A stretch of DNA of 64,000 nucleotides from an uncultured Neokomagataea sp. (GCF_946476835.1 NZ_CAMKWA010000006.1:1-64000), one strand, 5' to 3'. Positions 33,673-44,073 are shown, counted from the stretch's first letter. The notes: generated by a model from the sequence alone, not told the origin. Numbers and translations are program-made.

Positions 33673-33703
33673 AAAGCGGCTCCTAGAAGGGGTCGCTTTT
33701 TTT
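33673..33703 (+). terminator. Intrinsic terminator after the lipoprotein gene
   Basis: AAAGCGGCTCC and GGGGTCGCTTT pair over 11 positions (two G-T pairs) around a 5-base loop, followed by a T run. Confidence 0.88.
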
Positions 33704-33876
33704 ATGCAATAGAGATTCTAGTGCAGGTTCGGCCAAGATATTGTGATGGGGGCCTCGCGTCTTATTGGCGGCATACTGTGGTGTTTGGCTTAATAAATGA
33801 CCATTTGATCGTTCTGGTGAGTACTAGAAATTGTGCTATGGCCGCAGGTCAGTACGGATCATAAAGCAGGGTAAAA

Positions 33877-34908
33877 ATGATGGTGATGGAGAGCGTTGGT
33901 CTTCTGGCGGAAGTAACACGTGGAAACCGTGTTGAATCTCAGCATTTCGGCCGTGCTGTTGTGGTGGATGCCACAGGTAAAGTTGTGTGGTCTTGCGGTG
34001 ATCATGAGGCTGTGACGTATCCGCGCTCAACAGTGAAAGCGCTTTTGGGGCTGGAGTTGGTGGAGAGTGGCGCTGCGGAGCGTTTACGTCTGTCTGCGGC
34101 AGAATTGGCGCTGACATGTGCGTCCCATGGTGGGGAGGCGGCGCATGCGGACGTTGCGCTGCGTCTTTTGCAACGTGTGGGGCGTGGGGTGGAGGCTTTG
34201 GAATGTGGAACGCATTGGCCGACTTATGAGCCTGCGGGGCGTGCGTTGGCTGGTGCGGGTCAAAATGCTTGCGCTCTCCATAATAATTGTTCGGGCAAAC
34301 ATGCTGGGTTGATTTGTTTGGCTTGTGATTCAGGGGTGGACCCAAAGGGGTATATTGAACCAGACCATCTGATCCAAAAACGTGTAACGCGTGTTTTGGA
34401 AGAGGTAACGGGGGCGGCGCATCGTGAGGATGAGCGTGGGACTGATGGGTGCTCTATGCCGACCTATGCCATTCCGTTGCAAGCATTGGCGCATGGCTTT
34501 GCTCGTTTTGGGAGTGGGGCAGGTTTAACGGCAGACCGTGCGCGTGCGGCGCAGGTGTTGCGCGAAGCTGTCGCAAAAGAGCCATTCATGGTCGCGGGAA
34601 CGGGACGGTATGATACTGCGTTGATGAAGGAACTCGGCTTAGGGGCTTTTATCAAAATGGGGGCAGAAGGCGTAATGATTGCGGCTTTGCCTGATGAAGG
34701 TCTCGGAATCGCGATTAAAGTAGATGACGGCGCGAACCGGGCGGCGGAAGTGGCCATGTCTGCGTTGGTCACGCGCTTTGGTGGTTCAGCATTGCTGAAG
34801 AAAGCCGCTCGAAGCGGTGTGTTGGAGAAGACGCAGCACCAGCCTTTGCGGAACTGGCAAGGGCGGGATGTGGGCGTTATCCGGGCGGCGTCCAATCTAC
34901 GTGCATAA
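33877..34908 (+). CDS. L-asparaginase, thermolabile/class 3 (Rhizobium etli ReA type)
   Basis: A 343-residue asparaginase of the family unrelated to E. coli AnsA/AnsB. Diagnostic segments are YPRSTVKALLGLELVESG, LTCASHGGE, HNNCSGKHAGLICLA and DERGTDGCSMPTYAIP. The Ser-Lys pairs and the zinc-binding Cys positions (CSGKH and DGC) characterise this class. It hydrolyses asparagine to aspartate and ammonia. No signal peptide is seen, so it is cytoplasmic. Three start codons are close together (ATG-ATG-GTG-ATG); the first is taken. Confidence 0.9.
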   Translation: MMVMESVGLLAEVTRGNRVESQHFGRAVVVDATGKVVWSCGDHEAVTYPRSTVKALLGLELVESGAAERLRLSAAELALTCASHGGEAAHADVALRLLQRVGRGVEALECGTHWPTYEPAGRALAGAGQNACALHNNCSGKHAGLICLACDSGVDPKGYIEPDHLIQKRVTRVLEEVTGAAHREDERGTDGCSMPTYAIPLQALAHGFARFGSGAGLTADRARAAQVLREAVAKEPFMVAGTGRYDTALMKELGLGAFIKMGAEGVMIAALPDEGLGIAIKVDDGANRAAEVAMSALVTRFGGSALLKKAARSGVLEKTQHQPLRNWQGRDVGVIRAASNLRA

Positions 34909-34958
34909 GGCCGTATGTTTATGACATGCTGTTATGGTTTGAGGAGTGATAGTTCAAA

Positions 34959-36383
34959 ATGACAGAACAAACTGAGACGACCCCTATTAGTCCGGTGACG
35001 GATGAGGATGCGTCCTTATTTGATGCAACACGCTTTAAGATTATTGCCATTGGTGTGATTGCGGCACTGGCAGGGCTGATGTCTGGTCTGGATATTGGTG
35101 TTGTCGCTGGGGCGTTAGATTTGTTCGGGAAAGAATATCACGCCTCGACCATTGCTCTGGAATGGGTGGTGAGTGCGATGATGGCGGGTGCGGCTGTTGG
35201 CGCGTTAAGTGCTGGCCGTATGTCTCATAGCTTAGGCCGTAAGCGCTCGTTGATTTTGGGTGCTGCTATCTTTGTGGGTGGGACGATTGGCTGTGCGTTG
35301 TCATGGTCTGTGCCGTCGATGATCTTTTTCCGTGTGATTATGGGCATTGCTGTCGGTATTTCAGCGTTCACGGCACCTTTGTATTTGTCTGAAATTGCGA
35401 GTGAAGAGTCGCGTGGGGCGATGGTATCGACCTATCAGCTGATGGTGACGGTGGGTATTTTCATCGCGTTTTTGTCGGATACGTATTTTTCTTACTCTGG
35501 AAATTGGCGCTGGATGTTCGGCGTGGCGGGTATTCCGGCGGTTCTCTTTTTGATTGGCGTTCTGTTCTTACCGTACAGCCCACGTTGGTTGATGATGCAG
35601 GGGCGCCATAAGGAAGCACGGCAAATTCTTTTGGATTTGCGTAACGACCCTTTGGAGGCATCTAAAGAAATCCGCGCTATTCGTGAGCAGCTTGAAACGA
35701 AGCAAGAAGGTTTTAAGCTGTTTCGGACGAACCCTAATTTCCGTCGTTCGGTTGCTTTGGGTGTTATGCTGCAAGCAATGCAGCAACTCGCGGGCATTAA
35801 TATCGTGATGTACTACGCTCCAAATATTTTGGCGGCAGCACATTTTGATCAGCATGCACAAATGTGGTGTACGGCGATTATTGGCTTGGTGAACATGCTG
35901 GCGACGTTTGTCGCTGTTGGGCTTGTTGATCGTTGGGGCCGTAAGCCTATTCTGTATTGTGGCTTCTCAGTTATGGCTGTGGGCATGACGGTATTGGGTG
36001 TATTGCTCAATGGTGGGATGCATACGCAGTCTTCACAGATTGCAGCGGTCTTTTTGCTGATGATTTTCTGTGCGGGTTTTGCGATGTCTGCAGGGCCTTT
36101 GATGTGGGTTTTGTGTTCTGAAATTCAGCCTCTGGGTGGGCGTGATTTTGGTATTGCCGTATCGACGTTCACAAACTGGATGACCAATCTTGTTGTGGGT
36201 GTGAGCTTCCTTTCTCTCATGGAAACTTTCGGAACGGCTGGCACGTTCTGGCTCTTTGCCGGCCTTAACGCGCTGTTCCTATTGCTGACAATTCTTTTTG
36301 TTCCAGAAACGAAGGGGATGTCTTTGCATATGATTGAGGATCGCCTGATGAAGGGGATTAAGCTTCGTCGCCTTGGACGTTGA
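34959..36383 (+). CDS. Sugar porter family MFS transporter
   Basis: A 474-residue, 12-helix proton-linked sugar transporter (GalP/XylE/AraE group). Signature segments are GLMSGLDIGVVAGAL in helix 1, GRMSHSLGRKRSL between helices 2 and 3, RVIMGIAVGISAFTAPLYLSE in helices 4-5, PYSPRWL after helix 6, QQLAGINIVMYYAPNI in helix 7, DRWGRKP between helices 8 and 9, and PETKG at the end. It is 50 bases downstream of the asparaginase gene. The exact sugar is unknown; acetic acid bacteria often carry several such porters. Confidence 0.93.
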   Translation: MTEQTETTPISPVTDEDASLFDATRFKIIAIGVIAALAGLMSGLDIGVVAGALDLFGKEYHASTIALEWVVSAMMAGAAVGALSAGRMSHSLGRKRSLILGAAIFVGGTIGCALSWSVPSMIFFRVIMGIAVGISAFTAPLYLSEIASEESRGAMVSTYQLMVTVGIFIAFLSDTYFSYSGNWRWMFGVAGIPAVLFLIGVLFLPYSPRWLMMQGRHKEARQILLDLRNDPLEASKEIRAIREQLETKQEGFKLFRTNPNFRRSVALGVMLQAMQQLAGINIVMYYAPNILAAAHFDQHAQMWCTAIIGLVNMLATFVAVGLVDRWGRKPILYCGFSVMAVGMTVLGVLLNGGMHTQSSQIAAVFLLMIFCAGFAMSAGPLMWVLCSEIQPLGGRDFGIAVSTFTNWMTNLVVGVSFLSLMETFGTAGTFWLFAGLNALFLLLTILFVPETKGMSLHMIEDRLMKGIKLRRLGR

Positions 36384-36447
36384 GCGCCGGATATGGAGTG
36401 CAGCATGTGCTGCACTCCGATGGCGGTCTCGGCTAAAGGAATATCCC

Positions 36448-36879
36448 ATGAAATGGCTTAAGGTTGTTGATGAGAAGATTGGGTCTATAATCGTTAAGTA
36501 TAATAGTTCTTTTGTGTATCTTGTTTATTCTTTATATATATTAAGATTTTTCACATTATTATCTGTTATTATTGGTTTTTTAATTTCTCTTTTGATGAAG
36601 AGAAATTCTCAAGGTGCAGCGCTTCATCATGTAGAGCGTTTGCTTAACTTGTTTTATATTGATGTGATTATAACGTGTTCAATGCTGGGTCTTTTTGGGG
36701 TGTGCTATTGTATTGCTCCACCGAGTGAGCCGGGTATGTGGGAATTGGTTTATATTCTCCCTGTTGGCATTTTTCTTGCTTGGAATGTTGTGCTTTTGAT
36801 ATCGCTGGTTAATGGCCTGTGTGCGTTTGCTGCGCGGCAGTCTGAGCGTTCTTCGGGTATGCGTACAGTGCGCCTCTGA
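36448..36879 (+). CDS. Small hypothetical membrane protein
   Basis: A 143-residue protein with three or four membrane helices at about 25-45, 60-95 and 110-130, preceded by a short basic N terminus. Its coding sequence is AT-richer than its neighbours. The layout faintly recalls Tic20/DUF4870-type small membrane proteins, but I cannot confirm it. ATG 36448 has AAAGGA seven bases upstream and is preferred over the upstream in-frame start at 36373, which would overlap the sugar porter. Confidence 0.65.
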   Translation: MKWLKVVDEKIGSIIVKYNSSFVYLVYSLYILRFFTLLSVIIGFLISLLMKRNSQGAALHHVERLLNLFYIDVIITCSMLGLFGVCYCIAPPSEPGMWELVYILPVGIFLAWNVVLLISLVNGLCAFAARQSERSSGMRTVRL

Positions 36880-36913
36880 CCGTGTGATTGAGAGTTGTTC
36901 GTCATGCGCTGAT

Positions 36914-36947
36914 GCATGATAAAAATATTTTTATATACTTATCATGC
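36914..36947 (+). promoter_or_regulatory. Inverted repeat at the ribosome-binding region of the DUF4097 gene
   Basis: GCATGATAA (36914-36922) and TTATCATGC (36939-36947) are perfect 9-bp complements around an AT-only core. The right arm ends one base before AGGA of the ribosome site. It could be an operator or an mRNA hairpin controlling translation. Confidence 0.5.
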
Positions 36948-36959
36948 TAGGATCTCCTT

Positions 36960-37679
36960 ATGCGTTTGACGTTGAAAACAGTTTTGTTTGTTGCTGGTGT
37001 CATGACGTTCTGGAGCCCGTCATTCGGTTGGGCTGAGCCGGTTCATGTTTCGGCTTTATCGGATGATATTGCTTTAGGGCGCTTAGAGGATGGCGGTTCG
37101 ATCACGACGGTGAGTGGTGATTTACGTATTGAAGAAGCACATGCTCAGATACGGGTATCAACGATCAGCGGCGACACCAAGATAGGGCGTTTGGCGGAGG
37201 ATGCAGTGGTCTCTTCTGTCAGCGGGGATGTCTCTGTTGGTGAGACGTACAAGAACCTCCAGGTTGATACGGTGAGTGGTAATCTGCGTATTGATCGTAT
37301 TTTTGGTAATGCAATTTTAAAGACTGTCAGCGGGGATGTAGATGTAGCCTTGGCTACGAATAACCAGGGTTTAACAGCGCCGCGTAGCTTGGCACTGACG
37401 ACGGTTTCAGGTGATATTTTGTTTCATTTTGCTCAGTCTTTTAGTGGCACTGTTGATGTGTGGGCACGGCAGAGTGAGCATGACCGTCAGGTTCCAGTGG
37501 TGCAATCTCTTGGGCTGAAAGTGGAGTTGGGGCCATGGGAAGAGAGCGGCCTGAGTGCATTGGGGTTGGTATCGTCCAATCGTTCACGTGAGGTACATGT
37601 CAGTGGGCGTTTGGGGGATGGGCAGGATCATCTGGTGATCCACACGACATCCGGCATTGTGCGGCTGCTTCAAAATTGA
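36960..37679 (+). CDS. DUF4097-like exported beta-repeat protein
   Basis: A 239-residue protein with a signal peptide (TVLFVAGVMTFWSPSFGWA). The mature part is built of repeats of about 20-23 residues centred on a T-V/I-S-G-D/N motif: ITTVSGDLRI, STISGDTKIG, SSVSGDVSVG, DTVSGNLRID, KTVSGDVDVA and TTVSGDILFH, and a last TTSGIVRL. This is the DUF4097/putative-adhesin right-handed beta-helix pattern. Function is unknown; the protein should be periplasmic. Its end overlaps the convergent RluA-type gene by 10 bases. A strong inverted repeat lies just upstream. Confidence 0.8.
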   Translation: MRLTLKTVLFVAGVMTFWSPSFGWAEPVHVSALSDDIALGRLEDGGSITTVSGDLRIEEAHAQIRVSTISGDTKIGRLAEDAVVSSVSGDVSVGETYKNLQVDTVSGNLRIDRIFGNAILKTVSGDVDVALATNNQGLTAPRSLALTTVSGDILFHFAQSFSGTVDVWARQSEHDRQVPVVQSLGLKVELGPWEESGLSALGLVSSNRSREVHVSGRLGDGQDHLVIHTTSGIVRLLQN

Positions 37680-38371
37680 GGCGTGTGACTAAAAACCGCT
37701 AAAAAACGTTCTGGCAGTGGGGCTGTGGCGGTCAACACCTCGTCCGTAAGTGGAAGGGTGAGACCGCGTGCGAGAAGGTGCAGACCATCTGTGTGAGGGT
37801 GCCCATAAATGCTGTCACCCAAGATCGGTGTACCGAGTATTGCGCAGTGAATGCGGGCTTGGTGTGTACGTCCCGTCTTGAGGTCAAGTTCCAGTAGGCT
37901 TTTACCATTTTGGTGCGTGAGGAGGCGCCAGTGTGTTTCGGCGTGCTCTCCTTTGGGGTCACTGACCATGCGCCAGCCTGCTGACGTAGTATGCTTTTTG
38001 AGAGGGGCTGTGATGTTTCCCTCCTCACCGGGTGGCAGACCGTTGACAATGGCCCAATAGGTTTTCTGCACATGGCGCTGTGTGAAAGCATTCTGTGCCG
38101 CAATAAGAGCTGTCTTGCGGCGGGCAATGAGGAGGCAGCCTGATGTATCCCGGTCAAGCCGGTGTACGAGCCATGGGCCTCCTCGTGGGTGTGGAACAAG
38201 GCGGGTCTCAACGCTGTCAGAAGTGCGGGGGCCGGGATGTACGGCAAGGCCACTGGGTTTGTTGAGGATCAGATAATGTGGGCTGGTGTAGAGTAGTGGG
38301 AGGTCTTGCCCCGCCCGGAAGAGGGCAGGGCTTTTCTTTGGGCCTGTTAAGGAGGGACGTTTAGTCTTCAT
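37670..38371 (-). CDS. RluA-family pseudouridine synthase
   Basis: A 233-residue RNA pseudouridine synthase. The catalytic motif is [13 protein letters not shown], with Asp in the second LDRD position, preceded by [16 protein letters not shown] and followed by [17 protein letters not shown]. No S4 domain is present, as in RluA-type short forms. The start is taken as ATG 38371, which overlaps the ftsK stop by 11 bases; the open frame further upstream lies inside ftsK. The modified uridine in 23S rRNA or tRNA cannot be assigned. Confidence 0.9.
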   Translation of the reverse strand: MKTKRPSLTGPKKSPALFRAGQDLPLLYTSPHYLILNKPSGLAVHPGPRTSDSVETRLVPHPRGGPWLVHRLDRDTSGCLLIARRKTALIAAQNAFTQRHVQKTYWAIVNGLPPGEEGNITAPLKKHTTSAGWRMVSDPKGEHAETHWRLLTHQNGKSLLELDLKTGRTHQARIHCAILGTPILGDSIYGHPHTDGLHLLARGLTLPLTDEVLTATAPLPERFLAVFSHTPQF

Positions 38372-41135
38372 CAGTTTGGCGGCGGACCAGAATTTCGCGC
38401 TTCCCGACATGGTTTGCGGGGCCGATAATGCCCTCTTTTTCCATTTGCTCAATCAGTTTGGCAGCACGGTTATAACCGATGGAGAGATGGCGCTGAATGA
38501 AGCTGGTGGAAGCCCGGCCTTCACGAGCGACAATATCCACGGCTTGATCGAAGAGGTTGTTTTCTCCATCGCCGCTGCTGGATGAGCCACCGCTTGTACG
38601 TGGTGCTTCTTCTTCCTCTCCAGAGACGACGTCATCATTATAGATCGGGTCGCCCTTGGTGCGGAGATCGGCGACGACGGCTTCGACTTCATCATCAGCG
38701 ACGAAGGGGCCATGTACACGGGTGATGCGTCCGCCACCTTGCATGAAGAGCATATCACCTTGTCCAAGCAGTTGTTCAGCGCCTTGTTCTTGTAGAATGG
38801 TGCGGCTGTCGAATTTGCTGATGACTTGGAAAGAGATACGGGTTGGGAAGTTGGCCTTAATTGTACCGGTAATGACGTCAACCGACGGGCGCTGTGTGGC
38901 CATGATGACGTGGATACCAGCAGCACGTGCCTTTTGAGCGAGGCGCTGTACGGCAGTTTCGATTTCTTTGCCTGCGACCATCATGAGGTCTGCCATTTCG
39001 TCAATAACAACTACGATATAGGGCAGATTTTCGAGTGGGACCTGTTGTTCGTCAAAAACTGGTTTGCCTGTTTCGGGGTCAAAGCCGGTTTGGACGCGGC
39101 GGGTGACCATTTCGCCGGTGCCGCGGAGTTGTGCAACGCGGTCGTTGTAACCACCAATGTTACGCACTTGGAGGTGCGCCATCAGACGGTAGCGGCGGTC
39201 CATTTCCTGCACGGTCCATTTGAGTGCACTAACGGCTTTTGTGGGCTCTGTTACGACGGGCGTGAGGAGATGCGGGATGCCGTCATAAATCGACAATTCA
39301 AGGATCTTGGGGTCGATCATGATCAGACGGCACTCTTCCGGGCTGAGGCGGTAGAGGAGTGACAAGATCATAGCGTTCACGCCGACGGATTTACCGGAAC
39401 CTGTTGTACCAGCGACCAGAAGGTGCGGCATTTTTGCGAGGTCTGTATAAATCGGGGCGCCGGAAATATCTTTGCCGAGAGCGATTTTGAGGCGGCCTGG
39501 TGCGTTCTCCCATTCTGCTGAACGGAGGAGCTCTGAGAAATAAACAGTTTGGCGCTTTGCATTTGGCACTTCGATGCCAATGACGTTGCGCCCGGGGACT
39601 GTTGCGATACGAACGCTCAAGACGGAGAGAGAGCGTGCGATGTCATCGGCTAAGCCAATAACGCGTGAAGAGCGAATGCCGGGGGCTGGTGTGAGTTCAT
39701 ACAGTGTGACGACGGGGCCAGCATGAATATCACCGATTTCGCCTTGGACGCCGTAATCGGACAGGACGCCTTCGAGCATACGGGCTTTACGTTGAAGGTC
39801 TTCATGTGAAGGCCCGCCATTGGAGGCATGTGGGGGCGGTGGGTTCAGCAGGGCCATGGGAGGGTGCTCCCAGCCGCTGGACATGGGCGGGCGTGGTGCA
39901 GGTGTTGTAGCTGCAGGGGAGGATGTGGGCGCGCTATGTTGAGGTGGGGTTGGCGTTGGGCGCTCTGGGCGCAAGCGTTCCAGAAAGCTGCGTTTAGGAG
40001 GGGCAGAAGGGGAGGGGGGATCAAGCGGGGTTGCTGGCGCTTCGTCCTCTCCATCATCAATAGGTGTGCGTGTTTCTGGTGGCGTTGCGCGGTGGCGTTC
40101 AATTTCGGCTAAGCGCTCTGCATAGCGGTTGGCCGGTGGCTCTTCTATGACGGGCTCTGCCGCTGGTTGGTGTGTTGTTTCGGGTACCGGTGGGAGGTCG
40201 TGTGGGGTGGTTTCGGCTGGAGGGTGCATCCAGCCCGTGTTTTGCGGCACGAAGGGTTCTGGAGCGATAGCAGGCGTGGCACGATTTAAGTTACGCTTAA
40301 GAAATGAAAGTGGCGCCGTGTTGGGGGCTGGTGTTGAGCCATCAGCATTTTTACGGGTGGGGGCGTTGGGGGAGTTGTAATACTCATAGTCCCGCGGGTT
40401 GGGTGCTGCGGGTGTGGTATCGTCTTCTGTGCGTTCTCCGCTGGCGCGGCGGGCGAGTAAGATGGGCTGCCGTGCGAGAATAAGGAGGCCATTGCCGAGG
40501 GCGCGCCATTCTCGCCATTGAAGGCCCATGGCGAGTGGAAGTAGCATTCCCATGAGCAAGAACACTAAGAAGAGTGCGATGGTGCTACCGGCACTGCCGG
40601 CTTCTGCGCGAGCGGCGTCTAGCAAATGTGTTGCGCAAGAATGGCCAAGTTCTCCGCCGAGGCGTGACTCTGTGGGCCATGCAACATCAAGGCCGGGAAT
40701 GAGTTCGGCTAAAGTGCCGATAAAGGCTGCGCCTGCGGGAAGAAGGGCAAGAGCGGCAAAAATACGGATGACGGCCATGCCAAGGTGGTGGTGGCGGACC
40801 ATGCGCCACGCCCATGCCAGCAGGACGATAATGGGGAGGCCACTACCAAGGCCGAACCATTGGATCAGAACGTCTGAAATGGTGGCACCTGTTCGGCCCA
40901 GAAGGTTGGTGGGGCTGGTGCCTGTGGATGTGTTGAAAGACGGGTCGAGTGGATTAAAGCTCCACAGTGCCAGTGCAATGCCGACGGCCAATATGAGGAA
41001 TACGAGACCCAGAAGCTCAAGTAACCGGGCATTGACTGCAGTACGAAGGCCTGGTGGCATGGAGCGTTTGCGGGCTTCGTTCAGTGTTTCACGCATCGCG
41101 TTGGTCGATCGGCTGAACACGGCCAAGTTTTTCAC
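38361..41135 (-). CDS. ftsK: DNA translocase FtsK
   Basis: A 924-residue septal DNA pump that links chromosome segregation to division. Four membrane helices lie in the first 215 residues. A Pro-rich, low-complexity linker covers about 235-450. The motor domain has Walker [15 protein letters not shown] near residue 575-585, Walker [13 protein letters not shown] and [13 protein letters not shown]. The C-terminal gamma winged helix ([20 protein letters not shown]) recognises polar DNA sequences. The start is uncertain: GTG 41135 or ATG 41096, neither with a strong ribosome site. Confidence 0.94.
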   Translation of the reverse strand: MKNLAVFSRSTNAMRETLNEARKRSMPPGLRTAVNARLLELLGLVFLILAVGIALALWSFNPLDPSFNTSTGTSPTNLLGRTGATISDVLIQWFGLGSGLPIIVLLAWAWRMVRHHHLGMAVIRIFAALALLPAGAAFIGTLAELIPGLDVAWPTESRLGGELGHSCATHLLDAARAEAGSAGSTIALFLVFLLMGMLLPLAMGLQWREWRALGNGLLILARQPILLARRASGERTEDDTTPAAPNPRDYEYYNSPNAPTRKNADGSTPAPNTAPLSFLKRNLNRATPAIAPEPFVPQNTGWMHPPAETTPHDLPPVPETTHQPAAEPVIEEPPANRYAERLAEIERHRATPPETRTPIDDGEDEAPATPLDPPSPSAPPKRSFLERLRPERPTPTPPQHSAPTSSPAATTPAPRPPMSSGWEHPPMALLNPPPPHASNGGPSHEDLQRKARMLEGVLSDYGVQGEIGDIHAGPVVTLYELTPAPGIRSSRVIGLADDIARSLSVLSVRIATVPGRNVIGIEVPNAKRQTVYFSELLRSAEWENAPGRLKIALGKDISGAPIYTDLAKMPHLLVAGTTGSGKSVGVNAMILSLLYRLSPEECRLIMIDPKILELSIYDGIPHLLTPVVTEPTKAVSALKWTVQEMDRRYRLMAHLQVRNIGGYNDRVAQLRGTGEMVTRRVQTGFDPETGKPVFDEQQVPLENLPYIVVVIDEMADLMMVAGKEIETAVQRLAQKARAAGIHVIMATQRPSVDVITGTIKANFPTRISFQVISKFDSRTILQEQGAEQLLGQGDMLFMQGGGRITRVHGPFVADDEVEAVVADLRTKGDPIYNDDVVSGEEEEAPRTSGGSSSSGDGENNLFDQAVDIVAREGRASTSFIQRHLSIGYNRAAKLIEQMEKEGIIGPANHVGKREILVRRQTDED

Positions 41136-41218
41136 CCCGTCTTTTAGAATGTATCCGTCATCTGTACGGCTACACCGCTCATGATGAGCCTGTGTAGCCT
41201 CTGCATACAGAACGTATC

Positions 41219-41851
41219 TTAAGAAACAATGCTTGAATATTTCCAGATTGTCACTTTTGCAGCTCCAAAGCGACGTTCTGCCAAAATTTCAGGTTTATTT
41301 GTCTCATCTGGCTCGGCATTTCCCTGCGCTTTTGCCAAAATATTGTGTCGAGTTAATGGCGTAGGGGGAACGAAGTCCTCTTTCGCGCCGGTTTCGGCGA
41401 CGATGAGTGCACCTTCAGCCAGCCAGCCAGTACGGCGCAGCGCGGCGATACCCGATTCGACTAGGTTTTTCCCGTAAGGAGGGTCAAGGAACACAAGATC
41501 GTAGGGGCGTTCGGCGCGTGGAGGGTGCGTGGTGCTGCATGACAGGACGCGGCTGCGGTCCCGGAGTTGGAAAGCAGTTAAGTTTGCACGGAGGGCATTG
41601 AGTGCGTTGCGGTCCCGCTCAATGAAAGCAGCATGTTCAACGCCGCGTGATAGCGCTTCAATACCTAGCGCGCCCGTGCCAGCATAAGTATCCAGGACGG
41701 TCGCGTTTTCAAGAGCCTCGCGGCCATACCATGGGGCGTGAATCAGCATGTCAAAAATGGCCTGACGTGCACGGTCTGATGTGGGGCGTGTTGTGTTGCC
41801 TGAGGGCGCAACAAGTGCGCGCCCTTTGAGTGATCCGCCGACAATCCGCAT
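41219..41851 (-). CDS. rsmD: 16S rRNA (guanine966-N2)-methyltransferase
   Basis: A 210-residue SAM-dependent methyltransferase. The N terminus [18 protein letters not shown] and [15 protein letters not shown] are RsmD hallmarks. [19 protein letters not shown] binds SAM, and the catalytic FLDPPYGK follows. The length is slightly above the usual 185-200 because of a short C-terminal extension. It lies 4 bases after the RsuA/RluB-type gene, in the same run. Confidence 0.94.
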   Translation of the reverse strand: MRIVGGSLKGRALVAPSGNTTRPTSDRARQAIFDMLIHAPWYGREALENATVLDTYAGTGALGIEALSRGVEHAAFIERDRNALNALRANLTAFQLRDRSRVLSCSTTHPPRAERPYDLVFLDPPYGKNLVESGIAALRRTGWLAEGALIVAETGAKEDFVPPTPLTRHNILAKAQGNAEPDETNKPEILAERRFGAAKVTIWKYSSIVS

Positions 41852-41854
41852 AGA

Positions 41855-42637
41855 TTAGTGGCTCCCTTTTGCTGTGTGGAGTTCGGGGATTTGTTCACGC
41901 AGCGTTTTACCGGCAACTTCAGTCAGTTCGCGTGCTTTTAAGGAGCCGAGTTGGAAGGGGCCGTAAGACAGGCGGATCAGGCGGCTGACATGGAGGTTTA
42001 GGCCGCGCATGACGTTACGAATTTCACGGTTTTTGCCTTCACGGAGGCTGACCGTGAGCCATGAATTATCGCCTTTGCTTGAATCAAGCTCTGCTTCGAT
42101 GGAGCCGTAGCGGATACCTTCAAATTCAAAACCATCGATTAGGGATGCAAGGCGCTTTTCGTCCACAACGCCGAAGACGCGTACGCGGTAGCGGCGGATC
42201 CACGCATTGCCGGGCAGCTCAAGGCGGCGGGCCAGTTCACCGTCATTGGTGAGGAGCAGCAGACCTTCCGAATTAATATCCAGACGCCCGACACTAATGA
42301 CGCGTGGCAGGCCGGGGGGCAGGGATTCGAAGACAGTCGGGCGGCCTTGTGGATCTTTATGAGTGGTCATCAGGCCGTCTGGCTTGTGGTAACGCCACAG
42401 GCGGGTGCGGTCTGGATGGTCAATGGGTTTGCCATCAACGATGACGATGTCGCCGCGCTGCACGAAAGTCGCGGGATGCTCAATGGTTTTTCCGCCAATA
42501 CGGATGCGGCGCTCGGTGATCATACGCTCAACATCACGGCGGCTGGCGACGCCGGCGCGGGCGAGATATTTGGCAATACGTTCGCCACGAGGTTCGTTGG
42601 TGTTTGAGTCGGTGTTTGGATTGGTGTCTTCGGTCAT
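41855..42637 (-). CDS. RsuA/RluB-family pseudouridine synthase
   Basis: A 260-residue rRNA pseudouridine synthase with an N-terminal S4 RNA-binding domain (RIAKYLARAGVASRRDVERM) and a catalytic domain with VGRLDINSEGLLLLTNDG, where Asp is the nucleophile, and REGKNREIRNVM. This is closer to RluB (23S U2605) than to RsuA, by the length and the GRLDINSEG form. Its start overlaps the end of the class I amidotransferase gene by four bases. Confidence 0.9.
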   Translation of the reverse strand: MTEDTNPNTDSNTNEPRGERIAKYLARAGVASRRDVERMITERRIRIGGKTIEHPATFVQRGDIVIVDGKPIDHPDRTRLWRYHKPDGLMTTHKDPQGRPTVFESLPPGLPRVISVGRLDINSEGLLLLTNDGELARRLELPGNAWIRRYRVRVFGVVDEKRLASLIDGFEFEGIRYGSIEAELDSSKGDNSWLTVSLREGKNREIRNVMRGLNLHVSRLIRLSYGPFQLGSLKARELTEVAGKTLREQIPELHTAKGSH

Positions 42638-43329
42638 CGGCTTGCCTCCACGAGGGCCGCATACAAGCGTTGGTCCCCGGGGTCGAGAGAGAATTCAGGA
42701 TGCCATTGTACACCAATGGCAAAACGGGCGTATGTTAACTCGATTGCTTCAATAACACCATCTGGGGCATGGGCGGAAATGCGGGCTGTTCCGGCATCGC
42801 GCACGGCTTGATGATGGGCTGAGTTAACGTTCATCGTTGTGTTGCCAACGATGGATGCGAGTAGGGTGTTTGGCACGAGGGTGATGGTATGTCCCGGCTC
42901 ATGGCGTGGGTTGGGTTGTTCGTGTCCGGCCTCGGGTGGGAGGTGTTGAATGAGTGTGCCGCCTGCTTCAACGGCGAGAAGCTGCATGCCGCCGCAAATG
43001 CCGAGGATAGGGATATCACGCTTGAGCGCTGCTTTGAGCAGGGCGTGTTCTGCACGTGTACGCGCAGGGCGCGGGCTTGTTTCGGGGGCTTGTGGTGCAT
43101 TGTAGAGTGCGGGGTCCACATCAAATGCACCGCCAGTAATGACGAGTGCGTCGAGGCGTTCCACCATCGCGTCTGCGGGGGCATCGTATCCGAGGCACAC
43201 GGGTAGTGCACCAGCATGGGAGAGGGCCGTTAGGTAGTTTTCACGGATGGCATGAAATGGGTAGCGGGAAAAAGAATTTTCGCCGCCGTTTTCATGATCA
43301 AGTGTCAGGCCGATAAGGGGTCTGTGCAT
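42634..43329 (-). CDS. Gamma-glutamyl-GABA hydrolase-like class I glutamine amidotransferase (PuuD family)
   Basis: A 231-residue class I amidotransferase-fold hydrolase. The nucleophile is in PILGICGGMQLLAVEAGG, and the His-Glu pair is in VQWHPEFS. The N terminus PLIGLTLDHE and DALVITGGAFDVDPALY match the PuuD/peptidase C26 group that cleaves gamma-glutamyl bonds. No putrescine genes are nearby, so the natural substrate is open. Confidence 0.88.
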   Translation of the reverse strand: MHRPLIGLTLDHENGGENSFSRYPFHAIRENYLTALSHAGALPVCLGYDAPADAMVERLDALVITGGAFDVDPALYNAPQAPETSPRPARTRAEHALLKAALKRDIPILGICGGMQLLAVEAGGTLIQHLPPEAGHEQPNPRHEPGHTITLVPNTLLASIVGNTTMNVNSAHHQAVRDAGTARISAHAPDGVIEAIELTYARFAIGVQWHPEFSLDPGDQRLYAALVEASR

Positions 43330-43428
43330 GCTGTTCTTTTGAACTGTTTGTGCCGGAATGTCTGTTCTTTTTTGTAAAAAATGCTCAAAAAATCATCGTG
43401 TCGTGATGTGTGGAAGGGTGGTGTGGGG

Positions 43429-43926
43429 ATGAAAAGGCAGCGCTTGGGCGTCGAGGGGTTGGTTTGCTCTGATGTTGGGGCAGTGATGGATCATGCTTTG
43501 GGGTATGCGCATGAAGCGGCTTTGGTCGGTGAAGTGCCGGTGGGAGCGGTGGTTCTGGGGCCCGATGGGGCTGTTGTGGCCGTGGGGCGCAATGAAGTGG
43601 AAGCGTGCCATGATGCGTCTGCACATGCGGAGCTTTTGGCGATGCGCCGTGCCGCTCAGCGTTTGGGGACGCCGCGTTTATTGGGTTGTACGGTTGTGGT
43701 GACGTTGGAGCCATGTGCGATGTGTGCTGCGGCGATGGTGCATTTTCGGTGTGAGCGTGTGGTGTTTGGTGCTTATGACCCGAAAGGTGGTGGGGTGGAG
43801 CATGGTGCGCGTGTGTTTGAGCGGCCGGGGTGTTTGCATGTGCCGGAAGTGATCGGGGGGGTGCGGGAACGTGCTTCAGCGCAGATATTACGTGACTTTT
43901 TTCGTCAATTACGTGCGAGGTCGTAA
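43429..43926 (+). CDS. tadA: tRNA-specific adenosine deaminase
   Basis: A 165-residue zinc deaminase that converts A34 to inosine in tRNA-Arg(ACG). The zinc and catalytic motif HAE is in DASAHAELLAMRRA, and PCAMC is in TLEPCAMCAAAMVHFRC. GAYDPKGGGVEHG and a C-terminal helix ending DFFRQLR are typical. The frame is open to 43381; ATG 43429 gives a length near the family norm, with ATG 43486 also possible. The gene is unusually G-rich on its coding strand. Confidence 0.93.
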   Translation: MKRQRLGVEGLVCSDVGAVMDHALGYAHEAALVGEVPVGAVVLGPDGAVVAVGRNEVEACHDASAHAELLAMRRAAQRLGTPRLLGCTVVVTLEPCAMCAAAMVHFRCERVVFGAYDPKGGGVEHGARVFERPGCLHVPEVIGGVRERASAQILRDFFRQLRARS

Positions 43927-44073
43927 TAGCTTACGGAGTTTTCACGCAGCGGCCAGCTTGCAGAATGGTGTGTGTCTTCATAACTGTAGGGATGGATACG
44001 GCTGAGTGTCTGTAAGCGCTTTGTCGGCGGTTTACGACTTTCACTGTTATGTAAAAGGACAATCGGAACAGCT

